Positions 15,358-22,172 of a stretch of 64,000 bases of DNA are shown piece by piece; the stretch's first letter is position 1; each line of letters starts with the position of its first letter. The position numbers and the translations under genes are program-made. This DNA comes from Patescibacteria group bacterium (lineage in GTDB: Bacteria; Patescibacteria; Microgenomatia; UBA12405), in assembly GCA_023380755.1 (NCBI GenBank), contig JAMCSD010000006.1:77821-141820 (forward strand), written 5' to 3'. Below the pieces are notes generated by a model, which worked only from the letters and a program-made list of their open reading frames with translations, was not told the origin of the DNA and searched no databases.

Positions 15358-16776
15358 CATTTTTTCCCAACTTTCCCGAAAGCTTCGGTCCGAGGCCAAT
15401 GGCCCCCGGGCCACCGCCACCACCGGCAGTCCTAATTTCTCCTCCACGTAACCCAAAAAGACCTCTTCCAGCGTTTTCCCCTTTTCTGGTATTAGTACTT
15501 TTAGTATCGGCTCACATTGCTTTAGTAATTGGGTTAATTCTAACTGGTGCTGATATCTAGCCTTTTCGTCTTTGCTCGGATTAAATTTAATTCCTATAAT
15601 AAGGCCATTTTGTATTTCAAAATAATCTTCCAGATTCTTCTGGTTTCCCTTATATTGATAAGATTCGCATACCGGCCATTCGCTTTTATCAGCTAACTTG
15701 TCTAAGTAGCTAATCATTAAACCATTGACCGGTTGCTGCCGCCCGCTTACTTTGAGGGAATAATTTAACGCCACACTGTCATAAAATCCGTTCTGAAACT
15801 CCCCATACCAATCACTACTGGCACTATTGTGCGTCTCCCCAATTGACCGGGTTAATTCCGGTGAGTAACTGACAAAAGGTGCCTTCCCTCCGTGCCGGGT
15901 TAGGTAGCAGCGGCTCACGCCGAGGTGCACTCTTTCCCCTTGGTAAAGATGGCGATCCAGCAGTGTAGCTACCGGCCCGGGGGTCGGGTCAACCTGAGTT
16001 CCGTACGGAGCATAGCCCCAGCGGGCATCTAATAATGTCCCGTGTGAGGACTCACAAACCATCACCCCCCGCCGTTGTAATAATTCACTCAAATAACGCT
16101 CATCAGTTATTTCCACCAAATCAGCCAAATACTTAAACGATTGTACTACTAGTGGTCCGATTTCCTTGTCGCCTAATACCGCCAATTCTGCTTCGGCTTC
16201 TGTTGTCACTTGGCCTTTACCTATTTGGCTTACAATTTCTTGCGCCTGTTCGAGTTTCCGTAAGCGGATGGCTTCTACTTTAGCCAGCAACGCCCTTTCT
16301 TCCTCCCGAAATTCCCGTACCCGAATACTAATCGTGGGGTCATCGGCATCCCGCAGGGCATCTCCGACCCCTTTTCCCACTGTCCCTTTCTTATCGTCAC
16401 CCCGCATAATTTCCCGAAACCGGCTAATTGCCCCATGATAAGGCGTCGTCACTAAACATGATTCATCAAGGGTAATCAGCGAGAGAGGATTCGCCACTCC
16501 TTTACCTTCGATCTGCATTGCTTCCTCAAACAAATCGGCCGGGCTTATCACCATTTGGTTGAGATACGTCGGCACGCGGTTAAAAGTCCCGCTGCTAAAA
16601 TGGCTAAACATTTGCTCCCGACCATCCCCGGTGACAATAAAATGCCCCGCCTGCCAACCGCCTTTCCGCCAAATCGTATGGGCGTTTAGCTGGTTAGCCA
16701 ACCACTCCACACAGGCGCCTTTTGTTTCTTCGCCGGTGGCCAATCCGGTCACAAAAACAAATTCTTTTTTATTCAT
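15337..16776 (-). CDS. Adenylosuccinate synthetase-like enzyme with altered active site
   Basis: 479 residues from ATG 16776, preceded by AAAGGA; the upstream in-frame start at 16821 falls at the -10 box. Alignment by eye to PurA is clear: GLATGEETKG for the GTP/IMP loop, GGWQAGHF with catalytic His45, PYHGAISRFREIMRG, KKGTVGKGVGDAL, and CESSHGTLLDARWGYAPY. But the essential Asp of GDEGKG is Glu16, and the Arg-rich TTGRRRRTGW loop that binds aspartate and phosphate is missing. It likely keeps the GTP-dependent ligase fold with another substrate. About 40 residues longer than PurA. It lies downstream of the VWA and pseudokinase genes on the same strand. Confidence 0.8.
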   Translation of the reverse strand: MNKKEFVFVTGLATGEETKGACVEWLANQLNAHTIWRKGGWQAGHFIVTGDGREQMFSHFSSGTFNRVPTYLNQMVISPADLFEEAMQIEGKGVANPLSLITLDESCLVTTPYHGAISRFREIMRGDDKKGTVGKGVGDALRDADDPTISIRVREFREEERALLAKVEAIRLRKLEQAQEIVSQIGKGQVTTEAEAELAVLGDKEIGPLVVQSFKYLADLVEITDERYLSELLQRRGVMVCESSHGTLLDARWGYAPYGTQVDPTPGPVATLLDRHLYQGERVHLGVSRCYLTRHGGKAPFVSYSPELTRSIGETHNSASSDWYGEFQNGFYDSVALNYSLKVSGRQQPVNGLMISYLDKLADKSEWPVCESYQYKGNQKNLEDYFEIQNGLIIGIKFNPSKDEKARYQHQLELTQLLKQCEPILKVLIPEKGKTLEEVFLGYVEEKLGLPVVAVARGPLASDRSFRESWEKMLCRDIR

Positions 16777-16799
16777 AATTCCTTTCGTCCTTAAACTAC

Positions 16800-16916
16800 C
16801 CGCCAATTGCGGGGGACTCATCAGACTCGATTATATCGAGTGAGGAATCGCAGCCCGGCGAAGACTTTAGAAGGGAAACCTTCTTGAATCTTCGCCGGTG
16901 TTAAGCTGCCGCTTAA
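16800..16916 (-). promoter_or_regulatory. Cluster of hairpins and palindromic promoter before the PurA-like gene
   Basis: Reading the minus strand from the VWA stop: a GTTTAAGC/GCTTAA hairpin (16901-16916), a nested hairpin with CCGGCGAAGA/TCTTCGCCGG arms (16855-16898) enclosing an AGAAGG/CCTTCT stem, then the 17-bp palindrome ACTCGAT-3-ATCGAGT (16825-16841). The centre of that palindrome contains the -10 box TATAAT (16835-16830). A small CCCGC/GCGGG hairpin follows. Transcription would start near 16823 and give a leader of about 47 bases before the AAAGGA ribosome site. The -10 inside a palindrome suggests an operator. Confidence 0.6.
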
Positions 16917-16945
16917 ACTACTGCTTTTGCAAGAGAGTAGTTATT

Positions 16946-18112
16946 CTAAAACTTACCCCAGTCCATGCCGCCTTTCTTGGTCTTTGGCGTTACCGCCTTA
17001 CCGGGTGTCAACCGCGCTGTGGTCGGTTTATCCGGTACGGGGTTTTCCGCTGACCTTGGGTGGCCAATAGGCCATGGGTTACGCAGATCTGAAAACACAT
17101 CACCTGGCTTGGGGATCGACTTATAGCCGGGCAGTTTTACCTGGGCCCCAAAGTGCTCTCGCGCCTCCTGCAGCCATCCCCAAACTTGACTCACCCCAGC
17201 CTTGGTGATCCGCTTGTTCGCTCCTTCGACCGTCAGGAATTCGACCAGACCTTCCAGAGTTGGTTGTAACGTTTCCGTGACGTAAATCAAGCCGGCCTGC
17301 ACCTCTGCCAGGTACTCTGGATCGGTGACCTTCACCACTCGGCCGGTTCCTAGCACCTCGGTCCACCATTTTGTGGTGTGGGAGTGGAGCTCTCCGCCGT
17401 AAGCGACTTGCACATAAAAGATGTGCCACTGAGTTAGGAGCTGGGCACATATCGCCTTCGTCGTCATTCGCTTTTGCCACTCCTGCCCCAGGTGCTCCTG
17501 GACATCTGCCTGGGTCACTTCACCGCGGCCAATTTCATCAGCTACGATCGACACGTATCCCTTTAGGCCGTAAAACGGGAAAATATCAGTATCCACACCC
17601 ACCATCAGGTAAGCTAAGCCTAAGTCGTAGTCTTCTGTAGCATCACCGCCGCCGTGGTCAGGAACCAACAATCGGATCTGTTCGGCAATCCGTACATCAG
17701 ACTCGAATTGGGTCATTTGGACCACCGGGTGCGGGTCGCAAACGTCCTGCCAGACAGCACTTGCTACTTGGGTGTTGTACCGCCGCCGCAGCACATCAAA
17801 CATCTTATCCATCGCCGGAATTGCTTCAAAAGCCTTGCCCACCAGGGAGCCCATCGAACCGGTCCCATCGAAAGCGCCGACAATTGGCAGGGCAATTCCA
17901 TTCTTCAGCACAAATCGTTCACCGTCGCGCTCCATACTGTTATGCGACACCCGGCGTTTCCCTTTGATGTCCGCGTTCGGATCTAGTTTTCCCGTCTCCC
18001 GGAAAATCCTTTCGCCTTTGTCATGGACGGATTCTCGTGCCTCTCGCATCCGGCGAACCGTCTCGTCGTATTTGGCGCTGTTAAAAGTTGATGTATCTCC
18101 CTTTCTGCCCAT
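16946..18112 (-). CDS. VWA-domain protein with intact MIDAS-like motif
   Basis: 388 residues, soluble. A basic N-terminal segment (TFNSAKYDETVRRMREARE) precedes a von Willebrand A-like domain: IVGAFDGTGSMGS gives the MIDAS as Asp82-x-Thr84-x-Ser86 and GGGDATEDY (154-162) supplies the second metal loop. This variant, with DxTGSMG and a GGGxxxE loop, is known from VWA proteins of large phages and bacteria that travel with Ser/Thr kinases. The C-terminus is Pro/Lys-rich. GAGGTG lies across the stop of the kinase-like gene and serves as ribosome site, with 4 bases between the genes, so the two are translationally linked. Role: probably a protein-binding partner. Confidence 0.75.
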   Translation of the reverse strand: MGRKGDTSTFNSAKYDETVRRMREARESVHDKGERIFRETGKLDPNADIKGKRRVSHNSMERDGERFVLKNGIALPIVGAFDGTGSMGSLVGKAFEAIPAMDKMFDVLRRRYNTQVASAVWQDVCDPHPVVQMTQFESDVRIAEQIRLLVPDHGGGDATEDYDLGLAYLMVGVDTDIFPFYGLKGYVSIVADEIGRGEVTQADVQEHLGQEWQKRMTTKAICAQLLTQWHIFYVQVAYGGELHSHTTKWWTEVLGTGRVVKVTDPEYLAEVQAGLIYVTETLQPTLEGLVEFLTVEGANKRITKAGVSQVWGWLQEAREHFGAQVKLPGYKSIPKPGDVFSDLRNPWPIGHPRSAENPVPDKPTTARLTPGKAVTPKTKKGGMDWGKF

Positions 18113-18116
18113 GATT

Positions 18117-19076
18117 TCACCTCACAAATGGATAGCTGACGAACACATGGAATGGCCGTTTCGTCTGCCGTTTGCCGTTGAAGACAAACGACTCTTTTGG
18201 CCAGATCCGGTTAGCCATTTCATAAATGGCTTCAAACTCATCACTGGCCCCGGTTGTCTTTCCTGTCATAATCCTGGCCAGAAAATTGACGTACTCCTCA
18301 TAACCACTCCGTGGCATTACCCCGGCATCAAAAGGTGGCTTTTTTACATTAGTTCCTCCCGCCGCATACCAGGCTAAGCCGGCTGCTCGCTTGACCTCCT
18401 CACGCTTCTCTTCGTCACCCGGCTCTTCCATCGCCGCCGAAAAATCCAGTAAAAATACCCCATGGACTTCGGTTTCCAGCAACAAGTTGCCCGGCTCGAT
18501 ATTCCCTTGGGAATAACCCACAGCGTGGACAAAATCCAACACCTTTAAGAGTTTGCCCAAAATCCACTGGACGGTCGCCAAATCGACTCGCTTGCCCTCG
18601 GTCACAATCGGTAGTGGCACCAACTGCTTATAAGTCCGAATGCTCGGATGGTACCCTAAAAACATGGCTACTTGCTTGTCGTTGGGTTCGACTACCTCGA
18701 CTACCCTGGGGAAAAAAGCTCCGTAATGCGGTGGTATTTGGTCATCGGCGACAGCATCCTCATCGGTCTGCTCGGCAATCTGCTGTAATTTTTCCAGTAT
18801 CGCCACTTCGCGCCTGATCACCTCCTGAAACCCAGGGGTATTAATTTTCATCAATCCCACCTGGTCATCCGGCATCTTGGTGACATAGAACCGGAAGGTT
18901 TCCGTTTCTACTAATGGACCCGGCGCTCCGGTGGCCCGGTCGAGGACCCCAAAAACCTCATAAGTGCCTTTCTTTCCTTCAAAACTGGACATGCTAATTA
19001 GGATAGGGTCATCCTCCTCATCTCCCGCTACCAAGGCCCCGCCAGTCAGTGGAACCACGCTTAAACACTTTTCCAT
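18117..19076 (-). CDS. Protein kinase-like protein, probably a pseudokinase
   Basis: 319 residues. Kinase landmarks can be placed: a lysine in VGLMKIN (Lys77), a helix-C glutamate (IRREVAILEKL, Glu90), a hinge region, then VGYSQGNIEPGNLLL (187-200) in the place of the HxDxKxxN catalytic loop, and LLDFSAA (Asp211) for DFG. The catalytic Asp is Asn192 and the His/Arg is Gln190, so phosphotransfer is doubtful, while nucleotide binding may remain. The start has AAGGAGC before it, and a promoter with about 60 bases of leader (19143-19171). It is first in a unit with the VWA gene. Annotation as a kinase fold is an inference from motif order. Confidence 0.65.
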   Translation of the reverse strand: MEKCLSVVPLTGGALVAGDEEDDPILISMSSFEGKKGTYEVFGVLDRATGAPGPLVETETFRFYVTKMPDDQVGLMKINTPGFQEVIRREVAILEKLQQIAEQTDEDAVADDQIPPHYGAFFPRVVEVVEPNDKQVAMFLGYHPSIRTYKQLVPLPIVTEGKRVDLATVQWILGKLLKVLDFVHAVGYSQGNIEPGNLLLETEVHGVFLLDFSAAMEEPGDEEKREEVKRAAGLAWYAAGGTNVKKPPFDAGVMPRSGYEEYVNFLARIMTGKTTGASDEFEAIYEMANRIWPKESFVFNGKRQTKRPFHVFVSYPFVR

Positions 19077-19142
19077 TGCTTTTCGCTCCTTAATAAATAC
19101 TCTCTGCGTATTTCACTACTCTTCTTTTTTAAAGAACGCCCT

Positions 19143-19171
19143 ATCTTACTATTAGATAAGCAAAATTGCAA
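19143..19171 (-). promoter_or_regulatory. Promoter of the pseudokinase-VWA unit
   Basis: Minus strand TTGCAA (19171-19166), 17-base spacer, TAAGAT (19148-19143). The predicted start near 19136 leaves about 60 bases of leader with an AAGGAG ribosome site. It faces away from the promoter at 19188-19216. Confidence 0.55.
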
Positions 19172-19187
19172 AAGCTTTCGGCCAAAC

Positions 19188-19216
19188 TTGCATTTTTTTT
19201 CGCTCCTTTGTATTAT
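19188..19216 (+). promoter_or_regulatory. Promoter for a leaderless deaminase mRNA
   Basis: TTGCAT (19188-19193), 17-base spacer, TATTAT (19211-19216), 5 bases, ATG 19222. The predicted first transcribed base coincides with the start codon. Confidence 0.65.
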
Positions 19217-19221
19217 CGGCC

Positions 19222-20193
19222 ATGGCTGAAATTGAGTTTTGGTCACCGCTTCAACAAAAATCTTTGTCATTGCCGGCAGGCGAACAACAGAAATACCTCC
19301 GCTTACTGGATACGGCCCGCACTTCTACTTCGGTGGCTGATCAGTCTGGTCATCATGTCCGTGTTGCCCTCCTGACTGGCGCTGGCCAGACCTTCACCGG
19401 CGGTAATTATGAATATGCTCTTAGCGATTCCTTTGTTCATGCCGAGTCCTCCGCCTTAAATAATGTCTTAACTCAGTTTGGTCGGGTTCAGCTCGAAGCC
19501 TTGGCTTATGATGTGCCGCCTCCTATTACTCCAACCACTTTTTGTATCCCTTGTGGCCGCTGTCTTGATATTCTCTCTGCTTACGCTTCTCCAGATTTAG
19601 CCATTGTCGTTGGTGATTCCCGTCGTGTTTCTCTTACCTATTTAAAAGATTATTTATTTGCTGATTTTGCTAATGTTCCTCTTGACCGAGTTTCCCCGCG
19701 GGGCCAAGATGAGGCTGTCCTAGCCCTGAAAAGGGGAATCGATGCTTACTTGCCCGAAACCCATAAAGATCAAGTTTATGGCGTCGCCCTGGTCGGCAAA
19801 GACCAAATTTGGCGCGGCAGTCTTTACACCAACGCCTCTTATGATGCCGTGACCCCCATCTTATCGGCCATCCAAACCTGGCGTAATACTCTACCTCTTG
19901 AGCCTTATGATTACTCCCATTTTCACCTCACCAAAGCCGTTGTGGCCAGTTTCCAACGCCCTCATATCTTTTACCGGGACCGCCAGGCTCTGACCGATCT
20001 TGATGAACTTATAAGGCTGAAATTTCCCTCACTCGGCCCCCTCCCTGTAGACATGTTACAAGTCGACTCCAAAACCCTTCGCCCCCTGCAGGCTTGGCGG
20101 ACTAATGCCGCCGAGTGGCTGCCTTTTCCTTATACTCCCTCATCTTTCGGGATGCACGATACTTTGCATCAACTTCTGACGCAGCTAACTTAA
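19222..20193 (+). CDS. Tandem cytidine-deaminase-fold protein
   Basis: 323 residues. The first half has the zinc site of the cytidine deaminase superfamily: FVHAESSALNN (His73, Glu75) and TTFCIPCGRCLDIL (Cys111, Cys114), preceded by the nucleoside-binding GGNYEYA. The second half (about 175-230) repeats the fold weakly (YGVALVGKDQIWRGSLYTNASYD) without zinc ligands, as in two-domain enzymes such as E. coli Cdd. Likely reaction: deamination of cytidine, deoxycytidine or a related base in the cytosol. The substrate is an inference, since blasticidin and guanine-type deaminases share the motif. It is divergent from the pseudokinase gene. Confidence 0.82.
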   Translation: MAEIEFWSPLQQKSLSLPAGEQQKYLRLLDTARTSTSVADQSGHHVRVALLTGAGQTFTGGNYEYALSDSFVHAESSALNNVLTQFGRVQLEALAYDVPPPITPTTFCIPCGRCLDILSAYASPDLAIVVGDSRRVSLTYLKDYLFADFANVPLDRVSPRGQDEAVLALKRGIDAYLPETHKDQVYGVALVGKDQIWRGSLYTNASYDAVTPILSAIQTWRNTLPLEPYDYSHFHLTKAVVASFQRPHIFYRDRQALTDLDELIRLKFPSLGPLPVDMLQVDSKTLRPLQAWRTNAAEWLPFPYTPSSFGMHDTLHQLLTQLT

Positions 20194-20211
20194 AATAGAT
20201 TATTAAATCCT

Positions 20212-20430
20212 ATGAAAGTCTCGGTCATCACTCATCCTCATGCCAAACAGCCCAGAATCGAAACCGATTTATTAGGCCAGCTTCATGTTTATGTTCTGGA
20301 GCCACCACTCGAGGGTCGGGCCAATGAAGCGGTAATTGAGGCCTTAGCGGCTCATTTTCATACCAAAAAAAATCGCATTTTTCTTTTATCCGGAGCCTCT
20401 GCTAAGCGCAAGATTTTTGAAATTACTTAA
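20212..20430 (+). CDS. DUF167 (YggU-like) protein
   Basis: 72 residues, the normal size for this family. The signature is EGRANEAVIEALAAHF followed by IFLLSGASAKRKIFEI. Proteins of this type are small cytosolic alpha/beta proteins of unknown function found in bacteria, archaea and eukaryotes. ATG 20212 has a TATTAA box five bases upstream and no Shine-Dalgarno. The DUF488 gene follows after 19 bases. Confidence 0.9.
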   Translation: MKVSVITHPHAKQPRIETDLLGQLHVYVLEPPLEGRANEAVIEALAAHFHTKKNRIFLLSGASAKRKIFEIT

Positions 20431-20449
20431 TTTCCCCTAAAATTAAGTC

Positions 20450-20824
20450 ATGATTCTTATTAAACGCATCTACGATCCTTATAGTCCCGATGATGGCTAT
20501 CGCGTCTTGGTCGATCGTCTTTGGCCCCGGGGGATTGCCAAAGCCACCTCTCATCTCGACTTATGGCTCAAAGATATTGCTCCCAGCACTACTTTGCGCC
20601 ACTGGTTTAACCATGACCCCGCCAAATGGCCTGGTTTCCAAAAGAAATATCAACAGGAATTAGCCCGTAAACCTGGTTTGGTCGCCCAACTAAAATCATT
20701 TGAAGCCCAGCACCATCGCTTGACCCTGCTTTATGCTGCCAAAGATACCGATCGCAATGAAGCTGTGGTTCTCCAACAATGGCTTCAAAAAAAATCTACT
20801 GTTGCTCCTGTGAAAAAAAGCTAG
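20450..20824 (+). CDS. DUF488 (YeaO-like) protein
   Basis: 124 residues. Diagnostic stretches are IKRIYDPYSPDDGYRVLVDR then LWPRGI, WLKDIAPSTTLRHWFNHD, FQKKYQQEL and the final LTLLYAAKDTDRNEAVVLQ. The family is widespread and of unknown biochemical role; some relatives are annotated as uroporphyrin-III methyltransferase-like in error. Cytosolic. TAAAAT (20438-20443) sits six bases before the ATG, so translation is probably leaderless although DUF167 ends just upstream. Confidence 0.9.
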   Translation: MILIKRIYDPYSPDDGYRVLVDRLWPRGIAKATSHLDLWLKDIAPSTTLRHWFNHDPAKWPGFQKKYQQELARKPGLVAQLKSFEAQHHRLTLLYAAKDTDRNEAVVLQQWLQKKSTVAPVKKS

Positions 20825-20875
20825 GGATCCTGTGAAAATGTCTCTGGGGAATTCTGATCTAGCTTTAATTTTTGT

Positions 20876-20905
20876 TTGACTCGTGAGATTGCTGCTTTGT
20901 ATGAT
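20876..20905 (+). promoter_or_regulatory. Promoter for a leaderless peptidase mRNA
   Basis: TTGACT (20876-20881), 18-base spacer, TATGAT (20900-20905), 5 bases, ATG 20911. Confidence 0.6.
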
Positions 20906-20910
20906 TATCC

Positions 20911-22113
20911 ATGAAACACTTAACCTTTTTCCTTCTTGGCTTCTTTGTCTTTGTTCTCGGTTTTTGTTTAGTTAAATTGACTCCCTCTGTCCAGGCTCAG
21001 TCCCATGGCAAAAGACACGCGGCTGTTTGCGGTTCTTCGGCTCGAGATTCGGCCCGCTGCCATGCCCGGGTTATTGTTGACGATAAAGGCAATCCCCAAA
21101 CCTCCAGAAGCCCTAGTGGCTATGGGCCGACCCAATTTACCAAGGCATACAACCTCTCTGGTACTGTTTCCGCCGCCCAAACCATTGCCATTGTTGATGC
21201 TTACGATCACCCCAATATTCTTTCCGACTTAAACACTTATAGCCGCCAATATGGCTTGCCTCCAATGGCCAGTTGCCCGGTTTCTGGCGGTACGGCCGCG
21301 AATCCTTGTTTTCAAAAAGTTAACCAGAATGGTGGCACCAATTACCCTTCTGCCAACTCGAGTTGGGCTCTTGAAATTTCTCTGGATGTCGAAGCCGCCC
21401 ACGCCGTCTGTCATAACTGCAATCTTTTATTAGTTGAAGCCAATTCTGCCAGTTATACCGACTTAATGACGGCCGTTGATCGCGCTCGTTTAATGGGGGC
21501 CACTGTTATCTCTAATTCTTATGGTTCCAGTGAATTCTCCGGTGAAACAACTTTTGATACCCACTTTAATCATCCGGGGATCGCCTTTATTTTTAGTTCT
21601 GGTGACAATGGTTATGGCCCACAGTACCCGGCTGCTTCTCCTTATGTCACGGCTACCGGTGGGACTACCCTTTTAGTTAATTCCGATAATACTTATAACT
21701 CCGAAACTGCTTGGAGTGGTGCCGGCAGCGGTTGTAGCGTCTATGAACCGAAACCTTCCTGGCAAAAAGATACCCAGTGCAGTCTGCGAACCATCGCCGA
21801 TGTCTCTGCCGATGCTGATCCCGGTACTGGTGCTGCTGTCTACGACAGCATCCGTTATCAGGGTCGTAAGGGTTGGTTCCAGGTCGGCGGCACTAGTTTA
21901 TCGGCCCCGCTGATTGCAGCCACCTATGCCCTGGCTGGCAATGCTGCTTCTGCTACCAATGCCAACGCCTTGCCTTATCAAAACCCAAGTGCTCTCCATG
22001 ATGTCGTTTCGGGCTCTAATGGCACTTGCAATGGCAGTTATTTATGCACTGCTACCACCGGCTACGATGGCCCCACCGGTTTAGGCAGCCCCAATGGGAC
22101 CCCAGCCTTTTAG
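20911..22113 (+). CDS. Secreted S53 (sedolisin)-type serine peptidase
   Basis: 400 residues with an N-terminal signal peptide (hydrophobic 5-21, cleavage likely after VQAQ). The catalytic set of sedolisins can be placed: Glu155 and Asp159 in WALEISLDVE, the oxyanion Asp232 in SSGDNG, and Ser329 in GGTSLSAPL. The usual large N-terminal pro-domain is absent; only about 40 residues separate the signal peptide from the catalytic domain, so maturation must differ. Several Cys pairs (for example CHNC) suggest disulfides outside the cell. The large repeat protein begins 59 bases downstream and may be a substrate or partner, which is only an inference from position. Confidence 0.85.
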   Translation: MKHLTFFLLGFFVFVLGFCLVKLTPSVQAQSHGKRHAAVCGSSARDSARCHARVIVDDKGNPQTSRSPSGYGPTQFTKAYNLSGTVSAAQTIAIVDAYDHPNILSDLNTYSRQYGLPPMASCPVSGGTAANPCFQKVNQNGGTNYPSANSSWALEISLDVEAAHAVCHNCNLLLVEANSASYTDLMTAVDRARLMGATVISNSYGSSEFSGETTFDTHFNHPGIAFIFSSGDNGYGPQYPAASPYVTATGGTTLLVNSDNTYNSETAWSGAGSGCSVYEPKPSWQKDTQCSLRTIADVSADADPGTGAAVYDSIRYQGRKGWFQVGGTSLSAPLIAATYALAGNAASATNANALPYQNPSALHDVVSGSNGTCNGSYLCTATTGYDGPTGLGSPNGTPAF

Positions 22114-22135
22114 TCTCTTGACAATCTTTCTCTAA

Positions 22136-22167
22136 AATGCTCAACTGTATGCATACAGTTGAGCATT
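22136..22167. repeat. Perfect 32-bp palindrome between peptidase and repeat-protein genes
   Basis: The arms AATGCTCAACTGTATG (22136-22151) and their exact reverse complement (22152-22167) meet without a spacer. A TTGACA lies at 22118-22123, right after the peptidase stop, and the GTG start of the next gene is 5 bases past the palindrome. No T-run follows on the plus strand. It may be a terminator-like hairpin or an operator. Confidence 0.7.
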
Positions 22168-22172
22168 AAAAA

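Noticed and set aside
17772..18377. Long plus-strand frame of about 200 codons across the VWA and pseudokinase genes
   Set aside because: Both minus-strand genes have clear motifs and ribosome sites; the plus-strand frame has none and arises from base composition.
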